DNA from: a virus
IMG/VR virus record: IMGVR_UViG_3300034072_000212
Span: 1-44,270 of that record
DNA length: 44,270 nucleotides
Reading direction: 5' to 3' (one strand)
The number at the start of each line of letters is the position of its first letter. The first letter of the stretch is position 1. The position numbers were made by a program, and so were the translations under genes. Shown here in pieces: positions 1 to 7,010 of this stretch. The notes under the pieces are model-generated. The model saw nothing but the letters and a program-made list of their open reading frames with translations, did not search any database and was not told the origin of the DNA.

Positions 1-127
1 ATTATCTTCTACAATCACATCACGTGAATACGCATCTACAAAAATGCCCTGCAAAAATCCACTAACATTACTGTTCCTAATTATCCCACCGTTCATACTA
101 TTGAAGCGGATACCGTCGTTTACATTT
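1..127. repeat. 127-bp terminal overlap, left copy
   Basis: These 127 bases are identical to the last 127 bases of the window (44144-44270). A reading frame passes through the join without a break, giving one tailspike protein. The length equals a common largest assembler k-mer, so this is most simply the overlap of a circular assembly and not a biological terminal repeat. The unique genome is then 44,143 bp. Confidence 0.93.
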
Positions 128-1281
128 GGTCCACCACTCCCACTACCATTTACGTTGTCTACAACAAGATTGCACGGCATGAATGGAGAAATCAGACTTT
201 CGTACCCATCATCTATTGCACGGCGAATATTGTCTGCCTCACTGTCAGAATAAACAAGCCATCCAGCAAAAGGCCCAGCAGTTCCAGTTATTGTGTTTAG
301 AACATTGATGTTCTTGAAGCAACTACCATTTAATCCAACACGTTTTGTAGATGCTTGCGCAAATTCAAAGCCAGGATCACCAGCAGTATGCAAAGCAGCT
401 GCATATGTAATCTGTTTAATTGAGACTCCATCTACAGTAATTGCATAGCAACTAGATAGCCGTATTCCTATCGAACCAGTATCCTGACCTGTTACAGCTC
501 TAGACAAATTACCTATGTTGATCCTTGTCACACTAATATTGTTTGGATGAGTAGTATATAATGTGCCAGCTTCAAATGCAGTTTTATTTGCTGATTGTGC
601 CGCATTTGTATCCGCTACGCTAATTGACTCTCCAATGTAGCCCCAATCCATGAATACACCACCAAACAGGGTATTACTGTCTGGGATAGTTATCTGATCA
701 ATTCTACCGTTGTTGGCTCCACCTACAATAGCAATAGCTGTTGCACCATTACAAACACTACTCAAAGTTAAATTAGACATTTCCCAGCCATATACACCTT
801 CAAACGAGGATATACTGCCGACAACACCACCTTCTCCATAAGCAGGCCCCACGCTGATAGGAGAGTGCCAAATTGCTTGCGAGCCTGCTGAGTTACTAGA
901 TGAAACAGTAATAGTTCCATTATGGATTTGTGATTTAGTTTTTAGCCTGACGCCATATACAGAACCAGTACACTCAAGTGACAAAACACTTCCATTGAGG
1001 TCAACATAAACATTGTCTGGGATTACAAGCCCTTTGTTCGGAGTAGTGTCATTGATTACAATTCTATATACTTTGCCATATCCAGCTGTAATAGTTCCAC
1101 CACCTAATAGTGCTAGTCTATTCAACTCTGCTTGGAGTCTTGGATAATCGTTGACGATTGCATTTCCTACACAGCCAGCACTTTCAAATGTACGAAAGAA
1201 CTTCAGAATTGCAGCAGACCCTTGCCGAGCAATTTGATCTACAGCAGTAGGAAGTTGGTCTCTGAGAGAACGAGGAGGCAT
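1..1281 (-). CDS. Tailspike / beta-helix receptor-binding protein, N-terminal part
   Basis: This is the first 427 codons of a 633-residue protein; the remainder is at 43523-44143 once the circle is closed. I translated the minus strand from the ATG at 1279-1281 and met no stop. After about 45 residues (a coiled or adaptor-like start) come Gly-, Asn-, Val- and Ile-rich turns such as GGGTITAGYGKVYRIVIND, typical of right-handed parallel beta-helix (pectate-lyase-like) spikes. Such proteins bind and often cleave surface polysaccharide. The start overlaps the stop of the 112-aa gene (TAATG), so the two are translationally coupled. No P22-type head-binding domain is recognisable, so attachment probably uses the short N-terminus or a partner. 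Substrate and catalytic residues cannot be named. Confidence 0.85.
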   Translation of the reverse strand, partial: MPPRSLRDQLPTAVDQIARQGSAAILKFFRTFESAGCVGNAIVNDYPRLQAELNRLALLGGGTITAGYGKVYRIVINDTTPNKGLVIPDNVYVDLNGSVLSLECTGSVYGVRLKTKSQIHNGTITVSSSNSAGSQAIWHSPISVGPAYGEGGVVGSISSFEGVYGWEMSNLTLSSVCNGATAIAIVGGANNGRIDQITIPDSNTLFGGVFMDWGYIGESISVADTNAAQSANKTAFEAGTLYTTHPNNISVTRINIGNLSRAVTGQDTGSIGIRLSSCYAITVDGVSIKQITYAAALHTAGDPGFEFAQASTKRVGLNGSCFKNINVLNTITGTAGPFAGWLVYSDSEADNIRRAIDDGYESLISPFMPCNLVVDNVNGSGSGGPNVNDGIRFNSMNGGIIRNSNVSGFLQGIFVDAYSRDVIVEDN

Positions 1282-1619
1282 TATTGACTAATCCTTGCTT
1301 CAATTGAACCACTTGTGTACGCAGTACAATTCCAACGATACAACACACCACTTTCTGGCTCTGCAAAGATTTCTTCACAAGGTGCAGTAAATTCAATAGC
1401 AGTGCCCAATGCAGTTAGTGGGTTCCAAGTTACTCCGTTATCATAACTGCGCTCTAGTTGCAGTGTTGCAACAAATGTGCCATCAAGACTAGCATTAAAT
1501 GTACCACGCATCCGAGCACTAGAACTTACTTCAACAGCATTCAGAGTTTCATCCACTTTAGCACGGTTGACAAATGATACACCCATACCATTACCACCAC
1601 GATCAGCATAATTAAGCAT
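1281..1619 (-). CDS. Probable small tail-associated beta protein
   Basis: A 112-residue protein encoded directly before the tailspike (TAATG overlap) and after the putative small terminase (8-nt overlap). It is rich in beta-type sequence (FNASLDGTFVATLQLERSYD), resembling small virion or tail beta-sandwich proteins. A GAGGAGATAACTG ribosome site precedes the ATG at 1619. The position suggests an adaptor or companion of the tailspike, but that is inference. No signal peptide, membrane segment or catalytic motif is visible. Confidence 0.7.
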   Translation of the reverse strand: MLNYADRGGNGMGVSFVNRAKVDETLNAVEVSSSARMRGTFNASLDGTFVATLQLERSYDNGVTWNPLTALGTAIEFTAPCEEIFAEPESGVLYRWNCTAYTSGSIEARISQ

Positions 1620-2217
1620 CAGTTATCTCCTCAAATACACCGTCAATGGTTGGCAACTTGTCATCAGTCTTACGAACAACTACAATCTGTAGTGCGTTCT
1701 CCATTGTATGTTTATGCTCGATAATATCATTAGGACGATGGCCACTGCGATCAAGAATATCTTGCGATGCTTTGAATGATAGCACATCATTGTCACTGTC
1801 TGCAAGTTCTACTACACGCATAGCAGCTTTACGAGCATTAGCAGCAATTAAACTCTGTACGTCATTCTTAGCAGCTTCCATCAAGTTGTCACGTGCAGAC
1901 TGCATGAACTCTTGAAACAACTCACTCTCTTTAATCAGTTTGACCTGATCTACAGACAGCTTGTTATCAAGAGCAATAGCAACTTGAGTCTCACTAAGAC
2001 CGAACAGAGTATAGAACGCAACTAGTCCGAGTGCATTCATATCTTTAGGTGGAGCAGGAAGATCAGCTACACTCTTACGAGCAGACAACACGATCTTCTG
2101 TGCTTCACTATTAGATGGCACTTCAACAAACTTACGTTCACGTACAGCTGTACCTGTCTCTGGATTGATGATAGTACCATCTGCTAGAACAAGAGGTTGA
2201 TTAGCATCTGCTAACAT
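1612..2217 (-). CDS. Putative terminase small subunit
   Basis: A 201-residue, mostly helical protein. The middle (about residues 70-110, with LSETQVAIALDNKLSVDQVKLI) reads as a helix-turn-helix. The later stretch FKASQDILDRSGHRP, about residues 148-162, resembles the helical segment and DILDR-GH signature I associate with small terminase subunits. Small terminases recognise the packaging site and hand DNA to the large subunit. The gene overlaps its upstream neighbour (TAATG) and downstream neighbour. It is separated from the large terminase by the tailspike. It could also be another DNA-binding virion protein; the call rests on motif appearance and on the absence of any better candidate. Confidence 0.55.
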   Translation of the reverse strand: MLADANQPLVLADGTIINPETGTAVRERKFVEVPSNSEAQKIVLSARKSVADLPAPPKDMNALGLVAFYTLFGLSETQVAIALDNKLSVDQVKLIKESELFQEFMQSARDNLMEAAKNDVQSLIAANARKAAMRVVELADSDNDVLSFKASQDILDRSGHRPNDIIEHKHTMENALQIVVVRKTDDKLPTIDGVFEEITDA

Positions 2218-3140
2218 TACCGTACCCTTACACGCTTCAATGCTCGCTTCTTCATTGCATCTTTAACACTGCGTCCTACAGTAGCACGAACACCAGCATC
2301 AGGTGAGTAATCTTCACCATAGATTAGACTTTCTGGTGCAGTCTTAGCACTGTTTGCAATAGTAGCATTAACACCAGACCTATTCTCTAACATAGGACGT
2401 GATACACCTTCAATAGTCTGTTGTGATGCAGGTGCAGCTTTAGGACCAGTCAACAATTTCTGTCGCTCAATCAATGCTTGTTTAGCACTAGGAGCAGCAC
2501 GTCCTTGTATAGTACCACCATCAACAGTACCAGCCTGCATACGTCTTGCACGTCCAACAGCACTGTTACTGCCTTGCATGAGTCTAGGCTGTGTAGTGTT
2601 ACCATCACCATTAGCTGCACCACCGGGTACAGGAGCAGGACCAGTATTAGCACCAAACTCTGGATCATTAATACCACTAGAACCACCTTTACGACGATTA
2701 CGCATAGCTAACAGTGCAGCAATACCACCGCCACCAGCAGCACCACCTATAAGCCAAGGCAAAAAGTCTGACATATCACCACCCGGCGTGTTAATACCAA
2801 CTGGCTTTTCATCAAACACTTGTGGAATGTCACTGGTGTCAGCACCGGGAGGTAGAACATTTGCTTCTGACTGTGCAATACGATTGTTAACTACAACGTC
2901 CATCGGGTTAGGACTAGAGGCATTACTAGTTGTAGTATTAACATCAGGTGCAGAACTAGTAACTGTATTAGGATTAGGAGCAGATGCATTAGGAACATTA
3001 GGATAGATGCTCATTTTACCACCTGCTGCCATCAATCCACGTTGACGTAGCAAATCTTCAATAGTGATAGGCTGTCCAGTCTGCTGACTAATAGCAGGAC
3101 TTACACCATCTTGACCAGCTAGAACTGTACCCTGTTGCAT
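2217..3140 (-). CDS. Virion-associated protein with one membrane-type segment
   Basis: A 307-residue protein I do not recognise. Residues about 45-110 are a low-complexity Asn/Pro/Ser/Thr linker. A hydrophobic Gly/Ala-rich segment follows at about 126-146 (FLPWLIGGAAGGGGIAALLA), then a basic tail (MRNRRK) and an extended basic C-terminus ending RVRVR. Single glycine-rich hydrophobic helices occur in phage ejection or penetration proteins, so an internal virion or DNA-delivery role is possible, but this is inference. It starts right after the 188-aa gene and overlaps the putative small terminase by one base. Confidence 0.7.
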   Translation of the reverse strand: MQQGTVLAGQDGVSPAISQQTGQPITIEDLLRQRGLMAAGGKMSIYPNVPNASAPNPNTVTSSAPDVNTTTSNASSPNPMDVVVNNRIAQSEANVLPPGADTSDIPQVFDEKPVGINTPGGDMSDFLPWLIGGAAGGGGIAALLAMRNRRKGGSSGINDPEFGANTGPAPVPGGAANGDGNTTQPRLMQGSNSAVGRARRMQAGTVDGGTIQGRAAPSAKQALIERQKLLTGPKAAPASQQTIEGVSRPMLENRSGVNATIANSAKTAPESLIYGEDYSPDAGVRATVGRSVKDAMKKRALKRVRVR

Positions 3141-3141
3141 G

Positions 3142-3708
3142 TTAGATCACCACTTTAAATGCGACTTCAAACGAAGTATTACCTACAGATGCTACACCAC
3201 CCTGCACAACACGTATACCAGTACCTTTTGGTACAACAATCTTTCTGCTGTAATCTAAAAACTCTACAGGATCGTAGTTGATAGCAGCAGTTTCTTCTGG
3301 GAAGATGTTTACAGTACTAAGAACTGCACCTGCTGTTGCACCACCACTAGGAGAGTTACGAGCAGATATAAAAGGAGATAGACCACTCATGTTGTTATCA
3401 AACTTGCTAAAGGTAGCAGCATTGAGTGCAGTACCTTCTAAAGTTGCAGCAGTACCACCAGTACCTATAGCACTGGTACGAGTTAGATACAACGCTAGTG
3501 CAAGAGTGCCAGTAACAGCAACATCACCATGCTTTTGTGCAGTTACACTTTCAATGAGCAGCTTAACATTACTGTTTGCATCATTGAACAGATCGAAGTA
3601 TACTTTGTTTGCTCCAGCTGCAATAGGTGGAATAAACAACTTATATTCGTTGTATGTAACAACACCACTACCGTTACCAGATAGATCAGGTGTAGTAGCG
3701 TAAGGCAT
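3142..3708 (-). CDS. Probable virion structural protein
   Basis: A 188-residue beta-rich protein without membrane segment, unidentified. Its N-terminus contains PDLSGNGSG, closely matching the C-terminal DLSGNGGG of the gene encoded just before it and the SSGNGG near the C-terminus of the 223-aa protein beside the capsid gene. The rest is soluble and Ala/Thr/Gly-rich, like capsid decoration or tail proteins. The ATG at 3708 overlaps the preceding stop (TAATG). Its place in the minus-strand late arm supports a virion role. Confidence 0.65.
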   Translation of the reverse strand: MPYATTPDLSGNGSGVVTYNEYKLFIPPIAAGANKVYFDLFNDANSNVKLLIESVTAQKHGDVAVTGTLALALYLTRTSAIGTGGTAATLEGTALNAATFSKFDNNMSGLSPFISARNSPSGGATAGAVLSTVNIFPEETAAINYDPVEFLDYSRKIVVPKGTGIRVVQGGVASVGNTSFEVAFKVVI

Positions 3709-4082
3709 TAGAACGTACCCCCACCATTACCAGACAGATCACGAGGATAAGTAGCAGGACGACGCGACACATTCACTACCATCTCTTTAAGAGCAGTAAT
3801 ATCAGCAGCATCAGTGTTACGATTGATGACAGTAACAGTCTCAACAACGCGACTACCACCACCTACATCATTAGAAGTCTCACCAGCAACTCTCTTGTAC
3901 GATGCATTAGCAGCTTCACCCGCAGCAGCACCAATAGCAGTATCAAAGAGTTCCTTGATCTTCCTAAAACCTTCAACACCTACAGCACGCTGCAAACGAG
4001 CACGAGTAGGAGCCTTATTAACCAAAAGAGCATATCCAGTACCCTGATCAGACCAGAAACCAGAACTAGTAACAGCAGCCAT
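3708..4082 (-). CDS. First gene of the minus arm, unknown (124 aa)
   Basis: I start this at the ATG at 4082 (MAAVTSSGFW), which has GGAG about 8 bases upstream, and not at the GTG at 4097. It encodes 124 residues. It is helical in the middle (RLQRAVGVEGFRKIKELFDTA), with a Val/Thr-rich part, and ends DLSGNGGGTF, a motif shared with the next gene. No domain is recognised. It is the promoter-proximal gene of the minus arm, downstream of the non-coding region that separates the divergent arms. It may be a virion or assembly protein. Confidence 0.65.
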   Translation of the reverse strand: MAAVTSSGFWSDQGTGYALLVNKAPTRARLQRAVGVEGFRKIKELFDTAIGAAAGEAANASYKRVAGETSNDVGGGSRVVETVTVINRNTDAADITALKEMVVNVSRRPATYPRDLSGNGGGTF

Positions 4083-4176
4083 GTTATTAAACTCCACTAT
4101 TGTTTGCAGTTGTTTCCCGTCCGAAAACTCGTGTGCATTATATATTATATATGTGTGTATGTGTAGTAGTGTATAT

Positions 4177-4204
4177 ATTATATAGTATATATAACACCCT
4201 TACA
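4177..4204 (-). promoter_or_regulatory. Candidate promoter for the minus arm
   Basis: On the minus strand a perfect TATAAT (plus 4177-4182) lies 16 bases after TGTAAG (plus 4199-4204). The -10 is perfect but the -35 is weak. It lies about 95 bases before the ATG at 4082 and points the right way. The surrounding TA-rich sequence makes chance matches to TATAAT likely, so this is tentative. Further upstream, TTGACA (plus 4280-4285) and TTGACC occur on the minus strand without a good -10. Confidence 0.4.
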
Positions 4205-4710
4205 TGCGAAGAGGCGGGGCAGCGCCTAGACACATTTATGAGGTCGTGTCGTGGGTCAAGGGTAGCACCCGAAAATCTCATGTCAAGAGGGAAAATGCAT
4301 ACAGCGATTTAATTCTGCTAACACGCAACAACACTAGGGACCACTTACCCCGACAGGTGCGTAGCAACTGGCGGGCGTAACCACTCTGCACATTTACACA
4401 CACTCTAGACACACAACTACAATACATAACACATGCAACACACTCTTATACAGCTGTAGTGTGGTTGTAGCATGACTCTTTGCGTTTTGTAACAGAGTTA
4501 TGCTGTGTTTGACCTAAATACACACCTACACACATTCCCTCTTACCCACTTTTGGAAACACGGGGGGAGTAGGGGGGCTGTTTAGATTTGGGTTTGGTAG
4601 GTGAGTTGCATTTGTTGTGCTGGTCGGCATAGGCTATAGGATTGCTATCACATAACAACACTCACATGCTCCAACACATGCCCTTGTTTTTGTAACATGC
4701 ATGTTTGGAC

Positions 4711-4772
4711 ATACTAGATATGGTGCTGTTATATGTTGTGTATACTAGATATAGTGTTGCTTATATATTGTG
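4711..4772 (+). repeat. Imperfect 31-bp tandem repeat
   Basis: Two adjacent units begin ATACTAGATAT at 4711 and 4742 and continue with similar T/G/A-rich sequence (GGTGCTGTTATATGTTGTG against AGTGTTGCTTATATATTGTG). They are about 80-85% alike with one indel. They lie upstream of the plus-arm promoter in the divergent non-coding region, so they may be iteron-like or protein-binding sites. Confidence 0.7.
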
Positions 4773-4864
4773 CATGTAGTGTGTGATATTATTGTTATAT
4801 ATCAATGTGTTATGTGTATGTGCTTATTATATATGCATGTGCTGTATAAAATATAGGCAGTATT

Positions 4865-4893
4865 TTGACATAAGGCACAAGATATGGTATGTT
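4865..4893 (+). promoter_or_regulatory. Plus-arm promoter (TTGACA-N17-TATGTT)
   Basis: TTGACA at 4865-4870, a 17-base spacer and TATGTT at 4888-4893. The -35 lies within TTTGACATAA, a string also found at the 6379 and 11907 promoters. It points to the gene at 5008, leaving a leader of about 105 bases that holds a stem-loop. This looks like the main early promoter of the plus arm. Confidence 0.7.
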
Positions 4894-4956
4894 GCATCTA
4901 TTATAACACAATATGTAGTGTTGTTTGGGTTGGCACGCATATTGCTATGTTATAGT

Positions 4957-4981
4957 CGTAACAAGGCTGTTTCTTGTTACG
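4957..4981 (+). promoter_or_regulatory. Leader stem-loop before the 5008 gene
   Basis: CGTAACAAG (4957-4965) pairs perfectly with CTTGTTACG (4973-4981) around a 7-base loop. It is followed by ACACATAGAAGGGAA, which includes the ribosome binding site of the gene at 5008. The same order of hairpin then ACATAGAARGGAA recurs before the genes at 5280 and 7011. No U-tract follows, so it is not a normal terminator. Confidence 0.65.
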
Positions 4982-5007
4982 TGACAACACATAGAAGGGA
5001 ACAAGCT

Positions 5008-5199
5008 ATGTCCATTGATGAACAAATTGCAATCAATCGCGCTAACCTTGAAGGCGCATATAATCGTGCGCTTGAATATCTTAACAAACAATCTGATTTG
5101 GCAATGGAACAAGGTAATAAGCACGAAGTCTATTATTTCATGCGCCAGCTAGATCAACTTGAAACACATGTTAGGAAAGTAATGCAGCGCATTGGCTAA
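5008..5199 (+). CDS. Small helical protein, first gene of the plus arm (63 aa)
   Basis: I start at the ATG at 5008 (MSIDEQIAINRANLEG) because AGAAGGGAA sits at the right distance; the longer upstream frame has no ribosome site and an unconvincing composition. The 63-residue product is almost all helix with heptad-like spacing and no Cys, so it may be a small coiled-coil or helical-bundle protein. Function unknown. It is the first gene behind the 4865 promoter, a position where phages often place host-takeover genes; that role is only inferred. Confidence 0.75.
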   Translation: MSIDEQIAINRANLEGAYNRALEYLNKQSDLAMEQGNKHEVYYFMRQLDQLETHVRKVMQRIG

Positions 5200-5211
5200 C
5201 CATTTCAACCT

Positions 5212-5259
5212 TTACAGCATAACTAGTTAGTTGTGCTGTAATAGATGCAATGGTGCATC
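5212..5259 (+). promoter_or_regulatory. Two consecutive leader stem-loops
   Basis: TTACAGCA (5212-5219) pairs with TGCTGTAA (5234-5241). A second hairpin, GATGCA (5244-5249) with TGCATC (5254-5259) around ATGG, follows at once. The string ACATAGAAGGGAA comes directly after, forming the ribosome site of the gene at 5280. These occupy most of the gap between the first two genes. Confidence 0.65.
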
Positions 5260-5279
5260 ACATAGAAGGGAATACAGTT

Positions 5280-6074
5280 ATGACTATCACTAACACCAAT
5301 CAGGCAATGGAATATGCCAAGACGGCAGGCAATGCGTTTGTGTCGGCAGAAAAGAATGATGCAAAGGGAGAAGCTTATGCAATCGCTGCACTAGTCGCGT
5401 CTTGGGATAGCTTTGAGTTGTCCTATACGGTTGAACGCAAGAAAGATGAATATGACGCGCCGGTGACTATTCTTGTGTCGCAAGTTATGGACAAGACTTT
5501 CAACCGTGACGGCACCGAGGATAAGAAAGCAACTGGTGCGCGCAAGCTGGCACTGGCTAAGCAATTGTTCGGCATTGAAGAGCCTAGCAACGCTCACTTG
5601 TCCAAGATCAATCGCGCATTGATGGCCGCTCGCTATCTTGTTCACCACAAGGCGGATGTAACTATCAAGGCAGGCAAGTTGACTATTCCTTACGGTTTGG
5701 TCGAAGCTGCACCTAAGGACAACGCTAGCAGCAAGGCAAAGCTTCAGTATGAAATGATGAAAGACAAGCCGGTTAGCCTTGATGGCAAAGAAGGTATGTC
5801 CCTCTCGGCATTGCGTGCCCGTGCTACTGCCCAATTCCCTGTTAACAAGCGTGCATCGCGCACCAATACTAAGGACACTGGCACAACGCTTGTCGCGTCT
5901 ATCAAGCTGGTCCGCGCCACGCTTGAAAGCCAGCTTGCCGATAACGGTGAAAGCAATGTTGCACTGACTGACAGTCTGCGCCGCGAATTGTATATGCTTA
6001 CGCAATCCGCTGCCGCATACTTTGCTGCCGATCCTATTGGTGACATTGAGGACAACGCAGCAGTTAACTTCTAA
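5280..6074 (+). CDS. Unknown 264-aa protein, G+C-rich gene
   Basis: I start at the ATG at 5280 (MTITNTNQAMEYAKTA), 8-9 bases after AGAAGGGAA. The 264-residue product is Ala-, Lys- and Asp-rich and soluble, with no membrane segment and no catalytic motif I know. The centre (residues about 85-125, KLALAKQLFGIEEPSNAHLSK) is helical and could include a helix-turn-helix. The gene is visibly richer in G+C and in C/G-ending codons than its neighbours, and stem-loops lie on both sides. It is probably well expressed. It could be a DNA-associated or host-takeover protein, but I do not recognise it. Confidence 0.8.
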   Translation: MTITNTNQAMEYAKTAGNAFVSAEKNDAKGEAYAIAALVASWDSFELSYTVERKKDEYDAPVTILVSQVMDKTFNRDGTEDKKATGARKLALAKQLFGIEEPSNAHLSKINRALMAARYLVHHKADVTIKAGKLTIPYGLVEAAPKDNASSKAKLQYEMMKDKPVSLDGKEGMSLSALRARATAQFPVNKRASRTNTKDTGTTLVASIKLVRATLESQLADNGESNVALTDSLRRELYMLTQSAAAYFAADPIGDIEDNAAVNF

Positions 6075-6163
6075 TGAATGTTGCGCATATCATCGCCACA
6101 TTGTTCTTTGTTCTAGTTGGAGCAAGCGCCTGTTACGTGATATACAAAACACTCACTGATTGA
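6074..6163 (+). CDS. 29-aa single-pass membrane peptide
   Basis: The ATG overlaps the preceding stop (TAATG at 6072-6076). The frame encodes 29 residues: a short start, a hydrophobic stretch of about 20 residues (HIIATLFFVLVGASACYVIY) and a polar tail KTLTD. It fills the gap up to the terminator at 6169. The perfect coupling and hydrophobic character make it a plausible small membrane protein, for example an inner-membrane effector. It is below normal gene-calling size. Confidence 0.6.
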   Translation: MNVAHIIATLFFVLVGASACYVIYKTLTD

Positions 6164-6168
6164 CAATC

Positions 6169-6200
6169 AACCCCGGTGGCTTCGGCTGCTGGGGTTTTTT
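6169..6200 (+). terminator. Rho-independent terminator
   Basis: AACCCC (6169-6174) pairs with GGGGTT (6191-6196). An inner GGC-TTCG-GCT gives a UUCG tetraloop, and a run of six T (6195-6200) follows. It ends the transcription unit 5008-6163. Confidence 0.85.
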
Positions 6201-6513
6201 GTTGTCTGTTGTTCGTGTGCTGTCGCGTGCAGTACGGATCGGCACAGGTCATATCCACACACTCGGACGTAAGTATAATTTAATCAGAATGCAGCCCAAA
6301 CCCGCACAAATCAGCCATTTACTAACACGAATTAGCTACCTAGAGTGCTTCCAGATCGGCCTGTCAAGTAGGGGCCATTTGACATAAGAGAGTAAGTGTG
6401 TTACTCTACAAGAACAATAGGGGTTTGGCTTTGTTATTCCGACGCGTAGCAGTCGTGGTACAATCCTGTGACAAATCGTCTGTTGTTACATAACATGAAG
6501 TGGAACTCATATT
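6201..6513 (+). other. Non-coding gap with a promoter
   Basis: About 310 bases after the terminator and before the gene at 6514. I find no credible gene or tRNA here. The only clear element is the promoter with an inverted repeat at 6379-6407. A small RNA cannot be ruled out. Confidence 0.6.
6379..6407 (+). promoter_or_regulatory. Promoter with operator-like inverted repeat
   Basis: TTGACA (6379-6384), a 17-base spacer and TACTCT (6402-6407). A perfect inverted repeat, AGAGTAA (6389-6395) and TTACTCT (6401-6407) around GTGTG, covers the spacer and the -10. A dimeric repressor binding there would block RNA polymerase. The -35 lies in TTTGACATAA, as at 4865 and 11907. It would drive the genes from 6514 onwards. 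Confidence 0.65.
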
Positions 6514-6681
6514 ATGAAACTCAAAGTTGCATACTCCTCTCTATCTCGTATCAATCACACCATTGACGAACAAGGTTTGGTCATGCGTAGCACACGTGAT
6601 CTTATCTTTCATGCTGCTAATAGGTATGCGTGTAAGTCTGGTGCAAAGTTCTTTCATGACTATGGACAGAACAAGTATTAG
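6514..6681 (+). CDS. Small basic protein (55 aa)
   Basis: The ATG at 6514 (MKLKVAYSSLSRINHT) opens a 55-residue frame ending at the TAG at 6679-6681. A GTGGAAC stretch upstream is a weak ribosome site. The product is basic, soluble and unidentified. The next gene starts 9 bases later with a good ribosome site (TTAGGAGATTGCA) that overlaps this stop, which supports the frame as part of one transcript. Confidence 0.6.
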   Translation: MKLKVAYSSLSRINHTIDEQGLVMRSTRDLIFHAANRYACKSGAKFFHDYGQNKY

Positions 6682-6690
6682 GAGATTGCA

Positions 6691-6927
6691 ATGCGTTACT
6701 ATATCGAAGCATTCGATCAAGATGGACAACAAGTGTTAGGCAATCTAGATGGTCAAGCTGCACTTGGTGAGTTATCCAATCCAACACGCAGCAAGAAGTG
6801 GCGTAACCTTCAACGTCTTGCACAGTCACCAGAACAACTAGCTAAGTGTTGTCGTCGTGCTAGGCTGTGGCATCTTGTCAATGCTAATGGTACTGTGTTG
6901 GGTCGAGTTGATATTCGTAATACGTGA
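6691..6927 (+). CDS. Unknown 78-aa protein
   Basis: Begins MRYYIEAFDQDGQQVLGNLDGQ after TAGGAGATTGCA. It has an N-terminal beta-hairpin-like part, then a basic Arg/Leu-rich helix (residues about 30-60) including CCRRARLWHL, and ends with another beta segment. Not recognised. It is the second gene behind the 6379 promoter. Basic charge and small size would suit nucleic-acid or host-protein binding, which is inference only. Confidence 0.7.
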   Translation: MRYYIEAFDQDGQQVLGNLDGQAALGELSNPTRSKKWRNLQRLAQSPEQLAKCCRRARLWHLVNANGTVLGRVDIRNT

Positions 6928-6971
6928 TAAGTTGTGTATTAAGTTTGTTGTGTGTGTGTGTGTAGTAGCCA

Positions 6972-6987
6972 CGATCCCTACGGGTCG
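6972..6987 (+). promoter_or_regulatory. Leader stem-loop before the 7011 gene
   Basis: CGATCC (6972-6977) pairs with GGGTCG (6982-6987) around CTAC, with one G-U pair. It is followed at once by GAACATAGAAAGGAAC, the ribosome site of the 7011 gene. The same arrangement occurs at 4957 and 5244. A (TG)n tract precedes it (about 6948-6963). Confidence 0.6.
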
Positions 6988-7010
6988 GAACATAGAAAGG
7001 AACTAATATC

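Larger units (their letters stand above)
4098..5007. other. Divergent non-coding region, candidate control region and origin
   Basis: About 0.9 kb without a convincing gene, between the divergently transcribed arms. It contains an AT-rich alternating TA stretch (about 4138-4193), long runs of TG/AC dinucleotides, two G6 runs (4562-4567, 4572-4577), an imperfect 31-bp tandem repeat (4711-4772), a strong plus-strand promoter (4865-4893) and a stem-loop (4957-4981). ORFs crossing it have no ribosome binding sites and look random. Divergent position, AT-richness and repeats fit a control region and possibly a replication origin, which is inference. Confidence 0.7.

Noticed and set aside
1-127. 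Biological direct terminal repeat
   Set aside because: The length is exactly 127 bases and the tailspike frame is continuous through it. A circular assembly overlap explains it better.
4100-4312. Small plus-strand gene in the control region
   Set aside because: It spans the TA/TG-rich tract, has no ribosome site, and its residue composition looks random.
4711-4772. CRISPR-like repeat
   Set aside because: Only two directly adjacent imperfect copies with no spacers and no cas genes. The Cas4-like protein sits among recombination genes.
4783-5007. N-terminal extension of the 5008 gene
   Set aside because: The extension passes through the promoter and hairpin and has no ribosome site. The ATG at 5008 has a strong one.
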